From Taklimakanibacter albus (GTDB lineage Bacteria > Pseudomonadota > Alphaproteobacteria > Rhizobiales > Aestuariivirgaceae): a stretch of DNA of 64,000 bases. Positions 1-7,979 of this stretch are shown here, in pieces (within the stretch, counting starts at the first letter, position 1; every line of letters begins with the position of its first letter). The notes beneath the pieces are model-generated. The model had not been told where the DNA came from. It did no database searches and saw only the letters and a list, made by a program, of their open reading frames with translations. Location: positions 960,419 to 1,024,418 of the forward strand of contig NZ_JAENHL010000007.1 of the NCBI RefSeq assembly GCF_016595235.1, given 5' to 3'. A program made the position numbers and the translations under genes.

Positions 1-888
1 GGCGCCTGACGCATAGGCGCTCGAATGCGCCTGGCCGACCACCTGCAGCACTTGCGGGTCCTGGCGCGGTACCCGCGCCGTCGCATGGGTGAAGGTGCGC
101 GTGCGGCGCGCTACCTGCTCCGACACCTCATCCGCCGCCGCCCGGGCGATGCCGGTCAAGGTGGCGAGATGAACGGTCTGGTAGAAGGCGGCCTGGTATT
201 TGAAGCGGTCGTCGCCCGTTTGCACATGGTCGAAGGGCAATTCGATATTTTCATAGATCGAGGTGCCGCTGCCGGTGAGCTTCTGGCCAAAACCGTTCCA
301 GTCGTCACGCTGGGTGAGGCCCGGCGCCGAGGTCGGCACCGCCGCGACGATGACCTTGTCCTCAGGCCCCGTGCCGACGAGCTCGATCCAGTCGGCGAAC
401 AGCGAGCCGGTGCTGTAGTACTTTTCGCCATTGACGACCCAGCCGCCATTGAGCCGCTTGATGGTCGTGGCGAACGTCCCCGCCTTGGCGCCGCCCCGCT
501 CGGTGAAGCCGCCGCCGAAGATGTCGCCTGCGGCGAACCGGGCGAACCATGCTTTACGGCGCTGCGCATCGCGCGACGCCAGCACATCCTCGACCGCGCC
601 ATAATGCGCCCGGAGAATCTGGGTGAAGTTGGAATCGGCGGCGGCGAGCTCGCTTAGCAATTCGAACAATTCCGGCAGGCTCGCGCCATAGCCGCCATTG
701 GCTTCCGGCACGCGCAAGGCGCCGAAACGCGCCTCCTTCAGCCAGCCGATCTCCTCGAAGGGCAGCTTGCGCTCGATCTCGCGGGCGACGGCGCCTTCGG
801 CGATCCGCGCGAAGAGGGGGCGGAATTTCTGGGCGAGTTCTTCATAACGTCTGGAAGGGCCCCTGCCCCAGGCATTGACGGTCGTCAT
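1..888 (-). CDS. DszC/SfnB-like flavin-dependent oxidoreductase (acyl-CoA dehydrogenase fold), cut by left edge
   Basis: The gene starts at ATG 888-886 and runs off the window; 296 residues are visible, so roughly the last quarter of a ~400-residue family member is missing. YYSTG at residues 157-161 and WNGFGQ at 197-202 match the DszC/SfnB group of acyl-CoA-dehydrogenase-fold proteins, which act on sulfur compounds with reduced flavin rather than on acyl-CoA. It is the last visible gene of the operon running down from 9413, 31 bases after the LIV-type ATPase and close to sfnG. The visible protein has no Cys and no Met beyond the initiator, a sign of expression under sulfur starvation. The exact substrate is unknown; a sulfone, sulfoxide or sulfinate is an inference from context. 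Confidence 0.8.
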   Translation of the reverse strand, partial: MTTVNAWGRGPSRRYEELAQKFRPLFARIAEGAVAREIERKLPFEEIGWLKEARFGALRVPEANGGYGASLPELFELLSELAAADSNFTQILRAHYGAVEDVLASRDAQRRKAWFARFAAGDIFGGGFTERGGAKAGTFATTIKRLNGGWVVNGEKYYSTGSLFADWIELVGTGPEDKVIVAAVPTSAPGLTQRDDWNGFGQKLTGSGTSIYENIELPFDHVQTGDDRFKYQAAFYQTVHLATLTGIARAAADEVSEQVARRTRTFTHATARVPRQDPQVLQVVGQAHSSAYASGA

Positions 889-919
889 ATTCGTACTTCA
901 CTCCGATGATGAGCAGGCT

Positions 920-1699
920 TCAGTGCCGCGTCGGCTTTGCAGCCGCGGCACTTCCCCCGCCCAGATAGATGTTCTTGATTTCGTCGCGCCGGGCGAGCTC
1001 GGACGCCGCCCCCGAGGCCACCACGCGCCCCGTCTCCAGCACATAGGCGTGATCGGCATAACGCAGCGCCAGATTGGCATTCTGCTCGGCGAGCAGGAAG
1101 CTGACGCCGCTGTCGCGATTGAGCTGGCGGACGATCTCGAAGATCTCCTCGACGATGAGCGGCGCCAGCCCCATGGACGGCTCATCGAGCAGCACCAAAG
1201 TCGGGCGCGTCATCAGCGCCCGGCCGATCGCCACCATCTGCTGCTCGCCGCCCGAGGTGAGCCCGGCGCGCGATTGCCGGCGGGCTTTGAGCCGCGGAAA
1301 CCACGCATAGATGCGCTCGAGATCATCGGCGATGCGCAGCTTGGACAGACCCCGCACATAGGCGCCGGTGATCAGATTCTGCTCGACGGTCAATTGCGGA
1401 AACACATGCCGGCCTTCCAGCACCTGCACCAGCCCGTCGGAGACGAGGGCGGACGGATCACGCCCGAGAATATCCCGGCCGCGCCAGCGTATCGTGCCCT
1501 GGCTCACCTGGCCGCGCTCGGCGCGGATCAGATTGGAGATCGCCTTGAGCGTCGTCGATTTTCCGGCGCCATTGGCGCCGAGAAGAGCGACGACACCGCC
1601 TTCGCCGAGCGTCAGCGAGACGCCGCGCAACGCCAGGATCGCCTGGCCGTAGACAGCTTCGACATTCTCGACGACGAGAAACGGTTCGGGCGCGTTCAT
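920..1699 (-). CDS. LIV-type (HAAT) ABC transporter ATPase, LivF-like
   Basis: This 259-residue ATPase energises a branched-chain-amino-acid-type importer. It has a Walker A motif GANGAGKST near residue 42, a signature written TSGGEQQ instead of the usual LSGGEQQ, and a Walker B motif LVLLDEPSMGLAP. The SMGLAP continuation is typical of LivF. The start codon overlaps the sfnG stop by four bases (ATGA), which implies translational coupling. It is separated from the LivG-like partner by the permeases, the binding protein and sfnG, so one operon encodes the whole importer. The neighbouring monooxygenases suggest an organosulfur substrate rather than amino acids; that is inference. Confidence 0.9.
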   Translation of the reverse strand: MNAPEPFLVVENVEAVYGQAILALRGVSLTLGEGGVVALLGANGAGKSTTLKAISNLIRAERGQVSQGTIRWRGRDILGRDPSALVSDGLVQVLEGRHVFPQLTVEQNLITGAYVRGLSKLRIADDLERIYAWFPRLKARRQSRAGLTSGGEQQMVAIGRALMTRPTLVLLDEPSMGLAPLIVEEIFEIVRQLNRDSGVSFLLAEQNANLALRYADHAYVLETGRVVASGAASELARRDEIKNIYLGGGSAAAAKPTRH

Positions 1700-2763
1700 G
1701 CGGCCTTCTCCGCGCCGATAGGATCGCTCAGAAGCGGAATGACGTCGCGCCCGAAGGCCGGCAATTCATCGGTGAAATGCAGGAAGGCGGTGAGGATCAT
1801 GTCGACGCCCACCGCCTCATATTCGCGGATGCGCCGGGCGATCTGCTCGGGCGGTCCGAAGAGACGCGTCTTGAAGCCGTCATTGGGCTGGACGAGATTG
1901 GCATAATCGGAATCGACCCACATGCCGATCCGGTCGCGTGTCGACGTGCCGGCTTCCTTGACCTGATCGCCGAAGGCCTTGACGATCTCGGGATCGGCAT
2001 GGGCGACGATCGCCTCGAGCTGCTCGAGCGCCTCTTTCTCCTTGTCACGCTGGATGACGAAGCCATTGAGGCCGAATTTCACGGTGCGTCCAGCCTTGGC
2101 CGCGAGCGCGCGCACTTCCTCGATCTGCGCCTGGACATTCTCGACGCTGTTGCCATTGAGGAAATACCAGTCGGAATGATGCGCCGCCATGCGCCGCGCC
2201 GCTTTCGAATTGCCGCCCTGGAATATCTCAGGGTAAGGCGCCGAGACCGGCGGCGGCCTGAGCCAGCCGCCATTGATGCGGTAGAAGTCGCCGCTGAAGG
2301 TGAAAGGATCCTGCGTCCACAGGCCTTTGAGCACCTGGATGAACTCTTCCGAGCGGCGATAGCGCTCGTCATGCTCGAGCCAGGGCTCGCCGAAGATGCG
2401 GAATTCGTCACGGAACCAGCCGCTCAATATGTTGATGGCGAAGCGGCCTTTAGAATAGACATCGATCGTGGCGCCCATCTTGGCGACCATGGCCGGGTGC
2501 CAGAAGCCGGTGTGAATGGCCGAGATCAGCTTGAGCTTCTTGGTCTGGGCCGCGAGGATGGCGGTGCAGGTGATCGCCTCCTGCTGCAGCTCCCAGCCGT
2601 GGCTGGCGATGAAGCGTGCCGGCGCCAGGCCATATTCGAAGCCGAGTTCCTCCGCCTGCTGCGCCAGCCTGGCATTGTAATCGAGGCTCCAGTCGGTGCG
2701 CTGCGGCAGGTTGCTGATGACGAAACCACCGCTGCCGAGCGGCATCCAATATCCAAATCTCAC
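1696..2763 (-). CDS. sfnG: Dimethyl-sulfone monooxygenase, SfnG-like (LLM class, FMNH2-dependent)
   Basis: This 355-residue protein belongs to the bacterial-luciferase-like family. Its sequence agrees throughout with Pseudomonas SfnG as I recall it: an N-terminal MRFGYWMP..GG segment, GEPWLEHDERYRRSEEFI in the middle, PEIFQGGNSKAAR, the SDWYF(L/T)NGNS block and a C-terminal FLHF near residue 330. SfnG uses FMNH2 and O2 to convert dimethyl sulfone to methanesulfinate, part of sulfur acquisition from DMS, DMSO and DMSO2. It sits inside a LIV-type transporter operon, preceded by a GC-rich hairpin and followed with a 4-base overlap by the ATPase. FMNH2 must come from a reductase encoded elsewhere; candidates lie at 17739 and 25666. 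An alternative is a related sulfone monooxygenase with a larger substrate. Confidence 0.82.
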   Translation of the reverse strand: MRFGYWMPLGSGGFVISNLPQRTDWSLDYNARLAQQAEELGFEYGLAPARFIASHGWELQQEAITCTAILAAQTKKLKLISAIHTGFWHPAMVAKMGATIDVYSKGRFAINILSGWFRDEFRIFGEPWLEHDERYRRSEEFIQVLKGLWTQDPFTFSGDFYRINGGWLRPPPVSAPYPEIFQGGNSKAARRMAAHHSDWYFLNGNSVENVQAQIEEVRALAAKAGRTVKFGLNGFVIQRDKEKEALEQLEAIVAHADPEIVKAFGDQVKEAGTSTRDRIGMWVDSDYANLVQPNDGFKTRLFGPPEQIARRIREYEAVGVDMILTAFLHFTDELPAFGRDVIPLLSDPIGAEKAA

Positions 2764-2792
2764 TGGCTTGCTCCCGTAATCGAAAGAGAAGA

Positions 2793-2822
2793 AGCCGGCC
2801 GCCCCGCAAGGGACGGCCGGCT
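2793..2822 (-). terminator. Strong GC-rich stem-loop between binding protein and sfnG
   Basis: A perfect 9-base inverted repeat (AGCCGGCCG / CGGCCGGCT) with an inner CCC/GGG step and a GCAA loop lies just after the stop of the periplasmic binding-protein gene. Read on the minus strand it is followed by a pyrimidine-rich stretch (TTCTTCTCTTTC) but not a pure U-run. It could be an attenuator or an mRNA-stabilising stem that lets the binding protein be made in excess over downstream sfnG and the ATPase. Confidence 0.6.
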
Positions 2823-2829
2823 CGCCTGT

Positions 2830-4179
2830 TCAGTTGCTGACATCCGGGCGCGGCGTGATGCCCTTTTCCTTGGCATAGGCAGCGGCGCGCTCATAGATGA
2901 GCGGCAGCAGCAATTCGCGGTCGGATCTCACCCAGCCATTGCTGACGATGTTCCACTTCTCGCCGTCCCACTGGAGGATCTTGCCGGCGCCGCCGCCTTC
3001 ATGATCCTTGATCGACAGCTCGAGCGGCTGCACCAGCCCGTCGGCGCCGATCTCCTTCAGCCGCGCTTCGTCAAGCTTCAGATTCTCGAGGCCCCATTGC
3101 GCTTCCTCGCCGGTGACCGGGCGGTTGCCGAATTTCGACTGCGCCTTGCGGATCGCCTCGACCGAGATGATCGCTTCGATAACACCCGAATTGTAATAGA
3201 CCGAGCCGAAGCTCTTCGGGTCCTTGAGGTCGCTCAGGCCTTTGTCGACGATATTGGCCTTGAGCTTCTTGAGGATCTCGAAATCGGCGCCGGCCGGGAA
3301 CGGCGTCACCGCCTTATAGCCCTTGCCGACGGCGCCCGCCGGACGGACATCCTCTTCGGAGCCCGACCAGATGCCGCCGATGATGTGATCGACCGGGAAG
3401 CCGGTCTTGGCCGCCGTCTTGATGGCCACCGGCGTCATCACGCCCCAGCCGCGCAGGAAGACATAGTCAGGCTTGAGCTGGCGGATCTTCGCCCATTGCG
3501 CCGACTGCTCATTGCCCGGATGCGGCACCGGGATCTGGATATTCTCGAAGCCATAGGTCTTGGCGAGGAAGTCGAGCGGGACCTGGGTCTCCTTGCCGTA
3601 AGGACTGTCGTGATAGACGGTCGCGATCTTGAGACCCTTGAGCTTCTCCTTGCCGCCTTCGATCTCGGCGATGTGGTTGATCACCGAAGAGGCTTCCGAC
3701 CAGAAGCTGAACAGCACCGGGAAGGAATAGGGGAAGACGCGGCCGTCGATCGACTCGGTGCGGCCATAGGCGATGGTGATCTGCGGGATCTTGTCGGCCA
3801 CCGTCTTTTCGGTGAGCGCCTTGGAGATCGGATCGCCATGCGGCAGGAAGATCGGCACCGGCGAGCCGTCCTTGCCGGCCTTGACCCGCTCATAGCATTC
3901 GACACCCTTCTCGACTTCCCATTCGGTCTCGCATTCGTCCCAGAACAGCTTGACGCCGTTGATGCCGCCTTCGACCTCGTTGATGTAACGGAAATAGTCG
4001 ATCTCGCCGGCCCACACCGGAATGCCGCTCGACGCATAGGCGCCGACCCGGAAGGTGGCGAGCGGGAAATATTGCTGCTTGGCCTCTTCGGCGGCGGCCG
4101 AGAAGACCGACGGGACGGCCGCCAGTGCGAGGGCCGCGAAAGCGAGGCCGCGCAAGGCTTTCTTCAATCTACTGGACAT
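2830..4179 (-). CDS. LIV-type ABC transporter periplasmic substrate-binding protein
   Basis: This 449-residue binding protein (Peripla_BP_6/LivK type) has an N-terminal signal peptide with a basic MSSRLKKALRG start, a hydrophobic core and a probable cleavage after FSAAA near residue 31. I chose ATG 4179 because GGAGAA stands just upstream and the signal peptide begins there; the frame stays open 22 codons further out. It lies 25 bases after the LivM-like permease gene. The mature protein has only two Cys and one Met, very low for its length. It should deliver substrate to the permeases at 4205-6155. The ligand is not deducible from sequence, but the monooxygenases in the operon point to a small organosulfur compound. 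Confidence 0.85.
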   Translation of the reverse strand: MSSRLKKALRGLAFAALALAAVPSVFSAAAEEAKQQYFPLATFRVGAYASSGIPVWAGEIDYFRYINEVEGGINGVKLFWDECETEWEVEKGVECYERVKAGKDGSPVPIFLPHGDPISKALTEKTVADKIPQITIAYGRTESIDGRVFPYSFPVLFSFWSEASSVINHIAEIEGGKEKLKGLKIATVYHDSPYGKETQVPLDFLAKTYGFENIQIPVPHPGNEQSAQWAKIRQLKPDYVFLRGWGVMTPVAIKTAAKTGFPVDHIIGGIWSGSEEDVRPAGAVGKGYKAVTPFPAGADFEILKKLKANIVDKGLSDLKDPKSFGSVYYNSGVIEAIISVEAIRKAQSKFGNRPVTGEEAQWGLENLKLDEARLKEIGADGLVQPLELSIKDHEGGGAGKILQWDGEKWNIVSNGWVRSDRELLLPLIYERAAAYAKEKGITPRPDVSN

Positions 4180-4204
4180 TCGAGTTCTCCATGATGAAAG
4201 GGGT

Positions 4205-5269
4205 TCAGGATTTGAGCGGCCACAGAGCGAGGCGCCGGCGCGCACGAAGCAGGAGCGCGTAAAGCCCGTTCGGCTCCTTGATCAGAAAATAGACGATCAG
4301 AGCGCCGAACAGGATCTTCTGCAGGTTTTCCGACTGGCCCGCATCGATGGCACCGGCGAACAGGTTCGCCGAGACATTGCTGATCAGGATCGGGACGAGG
4401 ATGACGAAGGCGGAGCCGATGAAGGCGCCGGCGATCGATCCCATGCCGCCGATAATGATGATGAACAGCACGGTGAAGGAGCGGTCGAGGTCGAAGGAGC
4501 GGGCATCGACGGTGCCGAGATAGGCGAAGGCCCAGAGCGCCCCGGCAATGGCGATGATGAAGGAGGAGATCGCAAAGGAGGCGAGCTTGTTGAAGGCGAT
4601 GGGAATGCCGGCGACCGCCGCGGCGGTATCCATGTCGCGGATCGCCATCCAGTTGCGCCCGACCTGGCTCGTCACCAGGTTCCAGGCGAGCCAGGTCAGG
4701 ATCACGACGCTGGTCAAGGTGAGGAGATAGCGCCCGAGCGGCGTCGAGAGGTCGGCCCCCAGAAACACGAGCTTGGGCGCCGAGATCGAGCCCGATGTCG
4801 TATAGTTGGAGAACCAGCCATATTGGTTGAAGAGCCAGGGCAGGAAGAACTGCGCGGCAAGCGTCGAGGCCGTCAGATAGAAGCCTTTTATCCTGAGGCT
4901 CGGCAACCCGAAGATGACGCCCGCCAGCGCGCCGAACAGGCCGCCGATCACGAGGCTCACAGGCAGTGGCAGATCCGGCAGGCGCAGCAGCACATTATAG
5001 GTGGCGAAGGCGCCGACCGACATGAAGGCGCCGGTGCCGAGCGAGGCCTGCCCGGCATAACCGGTCAGAAGATTGAGCCCGAGACCGGCCAGCGCCATGA
5101 TCAGAAACGGGATCAGGATGGCGTTGAACCAGTAGTCATGCACCACGAAGCCCAGTGCATAGAATGCAAGGACGAGACCGGCGATGGCCAATGGCCCGAC
5201 GCGCCAGCGCCGCAGCACTTCTGGGCTTTCGACGGTTTCGGGCGGTGCGGGAGCGGCGAGCGCGGTCAT
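4205..5269 (-). CDS. LIV-type ABC transporter permease, LivM-like
   Basis: This 354-residue inner-membrane protein has about nine hydrophobic segments. It carries the LivM hallmarks GLGLNLLTGYAGQ near residue 63 and IIGGMGSIAGAFIGS near residue 268. The C-terminal EPNGLYALL segment is the usual LivM ending. It follows the LivH-like permease with a 4-base gap and precedes the binding-protein gene. Together the two permeases should form the translocation pore. Confidence 0.92.
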   Translation of the reverse strand: MTALAAPAPPETVESPEVLRRWRVGPLAIAGLVLAFYALGFVVHDYWFNAILIPFLIMALAGLGLNLLTGYAGQASLGTGAFMSVGAFATYNVLLRLPDLPLPVSLVIGGLFGALAGVIFGLPSLRIKGFYLTASTLAAQFFLPWLFNQYGWFSNYTTSGSISAPKLVFLGADLSTPLGRYLLTLTSVVILTWLAWNLVTSQVGRNWMAIRDMDTAAAVAGIPIAFNKLASFAISSFIIAIAGALWAFAYLGTVDARSFDLDRSFTVLFIIIIGGMGSIAGAFIGSAFVILVPILISNVSANLFAGAIDAGQSENLQKILFGALIVYFLIKEPNGLYALLLRARRRLALWPLKS

Positions 5270-5273
5270 GGCG

Positions 5274-6155
5274 TCATACCCTTTCGATGGCGCGATCGCC
5301 GAACAGGCCGGCCGGCCGGATCAGCAGGAAGGCGAGCGCCACGACATAAGCGAACCATGTCGACACCGAGCCGCCGAGAAGATCGCCGAGATAGATCTCG
5401 GCCAGGCTTTCGCTGGCGCCGATCAGCAGGCCGCCGACAATGGCGCCGCCGATCGAGGTGAAACCGCCGATGATGAGGACGGGCAGAGCCTTCAGCACCA
5501 CCAGGGTCAGTGAGAACTGAACGCCCTGCCGCGCTCCCCACAACAGGCCCGCCACCAGCGCGACGAGCCCGGCCACACCCCACACGATCCGCCACAGCGT
5601 GGGCAATCGGATTCCGATCGACTGCGCGGCGAGCGGATCATCCGCGATCGCCCGCAAGGAGATGCCGATGCGGGTGAAGTTGAAGAACAAGGACAGCGAT
5701 ATGACCAGCGCGCCGGCGGTCGCCGCCGCGAGGAGATCGAACTGGCTGACCAGGATCGGCCCCACTTCGATCGGAATGTCGTCGATGCCGAGATTGAGCT
5801 CATGGACGCTGGCGCCCATGAACAGCTGCGCCAGGCCTTCGATGACGAAGGACAGCCCGAGCGTCGCCATGAACAGAGTGAGGTCCGACTGGCCGATCAG
5901 GGCGCGCAGTACGAAACGTTCGATGGCGATGGCGCCCGCCACCATGACGACCAGGGTGACGAGGAGTGCCGGCACGAAGTCCCAGCCCGCTTCGCGCAAG
6001 GTGACGAAAGCGAGGGCCGCGAACAGGACCATCGATCCTTGCGCGAAATTGAAGATGCCGGAGGCCTTGTAGATGAGGACGAAGCCGATCGCGACCAGCG
6101 AATACATGACGCCCGCCAGAAGGCCGCCGACCAGGGTCTCGAGGAAGAAGCTCAT
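5274..6155 (-). CDS. LIV-type ABC transporter permease, LivH-like
   Basis: This 293-residue inner-membrane protein begins MSFFLETLVGGLLAGVMYSL, a typical LivH start, and has GGFTSIGGAIVGG near residue 230, the cytoplasmic loop that contacts the ATPase. The frame is open for 38 more codons upstream but those overlap the LivG-like gene and look unlike any permease; ATG 6155 has GAGG seven to ten bases upstream. It pairs with the LivM-like permease. Confidence 0.92.
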   Translation of the reverse strand: MSFFLETLVGGLLAGVMYSLVAIGFVLIYKASGIFNFAQGSMVLFAALAFVTLREAGWDFVPALLVTLVVMVAGAIAIERFVLRALIGQSDLTLFMATLGLSFVIEGLAQLFMGASVHELNLGIDDIPIEVGPILVSQFDLLAAATAGALVISLSLFFNFTRIGISLRAIADDPLAAQSIGIRLPTLWRIVWGVAGLVALVAGLLWGARQGVQFSLTLVVLKALPVLIIGGFTSIGGAIVGGLLIGASESLAEIYLGDLLGGSVSTWFAYVVALAFLLIRPAGLFGDRAIERV

Positions 6156-6165
6156 GGGGCGATCC

Positions 6166-6936
6166 TCAATGCACGGTGCCGAGATAGGCGGTGACGACAT
6201 CGGGATTGTCGCGCACTTCTTGCGGGCTGCCGTCGCCGATCTTGCGGCCGTAATCGAGCACGACGACATGGTCCGACAGGCCCATCACCACGCCGATATC
6301 GTGCTCGATCAGCACGATGGTGGTCTTGAGGTCGCGATTGACGTCGAGGATGAAGCGGCTGATCTCCTGCTTCTCGTCGTGATTCATGCCGGCCATCGGC
6401 TCATCGAGCAGCAGAAGTCTAGGCCTTGAGACGAGAGCGCGTGCCAGTTCGACGCGCTTCTGCAGCCCATAGGGCAGCTGGCCGACGATCCAGTCGCGAT
6501 AGGCCTCGATCTCCAGAAAGGCGATCGTATCTTCGGCGAGCTCGCGGAAGTGACGGCTTTCGGATGCCGAGCGGCCTACGCGGAAAGTATGCTCGAGAAG
6601 GCTCGCGCGCGCTTTGCGGGTGAGACCGGCCAGCACATTGTCGAGCACCGTCAGCCGCTTGAACAACGCATTGTTCTGGAAGGTGCGGCCGATGCCGAGG
6701 CGCGCCGCAAGGCGCGGGCGCGGCCGGCGCAACGCCTTGCCGGCAAAGGTCAGCTCGCCTCGATCGCTGCGATAGACGCCGTTGATGACGTTCAGAAGCG
6801 AGCTCTTGCCGGCGCCGTTCGGTCCGATCAGCGCGCAGATCTCACCATCGGCGACATCGAAGGAGATGGCGGTGAGCGCCTTGATGCCCTTGAACGACAG
6901 GGACACGTCGCGGATCGAAAGCAGGGCCTCGCTCAT
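6166..6936 (-). CDS. LIV-type ABC transporter ATPase, LivG-like
   Basis: This 256-residue ATPase has a Walker A motif GPNGAGKSS near residue 38, a LivG-type signature LPYGLQKRVE near residue 154, and a Walker B motif LLLLDEPMAGMN followed by the switch histidine in LIEHDIGVV. It is the second ATPase of the LIV-type importer, the other being at 920-1699. Its start overlaps the stop of the upstream acyl-CoA-synthetase-like gene by four bases. Confidence 0.92.
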   Translation of the reverse strand: MSEALLSIRDVSLSFKGIKALTAISFDVADGEICALIGPNGAGKSSLLNVINGVYRSDRGELTFAGKALRRPRPRLAARLGIGRTFQNNALFKRLTVLDNVLAGLTRKARASLLEHTFRVGRSASESRHFRELAEDTIAFLEIEAYRDWIVGQLPYGLQKRVELARALVSRPRLLLLDEPMAGMNHDEKQEISRFILDVNRDLKTTIVLIEHDIGVVMGLSDHVVVLDYGRKIGDGSPQEVRDNPDVVTAYLGTVH

Positions 6937-7970
6937 CGCGCCGCCGCCACCGCGACAAGCCGCTCGCGCGGATAGGTTTTGGGCGGCGTCGACACGACGA
7001 CGCGTGCCGGCTGGACCGGCTGTCCGAGATTATCGAAGGCGAGACCGAGCCCACCGAACAGTCCGGGTGAACTGGTCTCCGCCGGCGCGGTGATGGCAAT
7101 GAGACGCCGGAAACCGAGGCGGTTGCGCAGAAGGGCACGCGTGAGGGCGAACCAAGGCGCCGCCCCTCCTTTCAGCGCACCGCCGACAAGCCATCCCGAC
7201 AAGGATTTACGGGCCGGCAGGCGCTCGCGGATCGCGGCGTCGTTCTGATGCAGGCGGCTCCCCGAGGCGATCCATCTTTGCGGTGCGATCTCGCGCCGGT
7301 CGCGCGTCGCGGCGGCGAGCAGCTCGGGCAGAGCAAGGGGCTCGCCCGAGGACACCCAGTGATCGAGCACGATATCGAGACCGTCGGCCCACTCGGTCGA
7401 TTCCTCCACCCAAGTCACCGGCAGTTTCGTGTCCGTCGGCTTTCTGTCGACGGATTTCGCCCAGCCGAAGGGCTTGCCCAGCATCTTGAGCAGCGGCAAG
7501 GTCACGATGCCATGGCGAGGCGGCTGGCTGTCAGGTGTCGCATGATCGAAGACGATCGGCACTTCGCGGCGATTGCGCGTCGCCTCGCTCCATTCCTCGA
7601 CCGTCTCGCGGCCCTGCCCGATCACCAGGCTGATGGTCGGATCCGCCACGACGCGGTCGAGCTCTTCAGGCGATGCCGAAAGCGGGACCGACACGATATC
7701 CGCACCCACCGCTCGTATCGCGGCGCCGGAGAGCAGCAGGCGCGCGGTGATCTCGCCGTCGATGGCGACACGGCTGCCTTCGCTGACGCCCAGATGGTGG
7801 AGCCCGCCGGCCAGACGGTCGATTTCCTCGAGCACATCGGCCCAGCGCCTGACCACCCACACGCCGCGCCTCTTATGCAGCAGAGCCGGCTGTCCGGCAT
7901 TGCGTCGCGCGGTGGCGATCAGGCGGTCGAGGAAGGAAATATCTTGCGAGAGCGCATGGGAACTTGGCAT
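6933..7970 (-). CDS. Degenerate AMP-binding (acyl-CoA-synthetase-like) protein, probably non-catalytic
   Basis: This 345-residue protein resembles the N-terminal part of long-chain acyl-CoA synthetases that often accompany LIV-type transporter operons: LLHKRRGVWVVRRWADVLEEI and GVSEGSRVAI are recognisable. It is about 250 residues shorter than a functional enzyme, and I cannot find the (T/S)SGTTGxPK phosphate loop, a YGxTE motif, or the C-terminal hinge and lysine. It therefore should not activate acids. The frame is intact with ATGA coupling to the LivG-like gene, so it is not an obvious decay product. It holds a single internal Met and no Cys. A structural or regulatory role with the importer is possible but unproven. 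Confidence 0.6.
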   Translation of the reverse strand: MPSSHALSQDISFLDRLIATARRNAGQPALLHKRRGVWVVRRWADVLEEIDRLAGGLHHLGVSEGSRVAIDGEITARLLLSGAAIRAVGADIVSVPLSASPEELDRVVADPTISLVIGQGRETVEEWSEATRNRREVPIVFDHATPDSQPPRHGIVTLPLLKMLGKPFGWAKSVDRKPTDTKLPVTWVEESTEWADGLDIVLDHWVSSGEPLALPELLAAATRDRREIAPQRWIASGSRLHQNDAAIRERLPARKSLSGWLVGGALKGGAAPWFALTRALLRNRLGFRRLIAITAPAETSSPGLFGGLGLAFDNLGQPVQPARVVVSTPPKTYPRERLVAVAAAR

Positions 7971-7979
7971 GGCTTTGCC

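Noticed and set aside
1777-4194. Long open frame on the plus strand, antisense to sfnG and the LIV-type binding protein
   Set aside because: It mirrors codon position 3 of the two real genes, is low-complexity in composition and resembles no family. The same holds for long antisense frames at 32028-34070 and 55202-57058.
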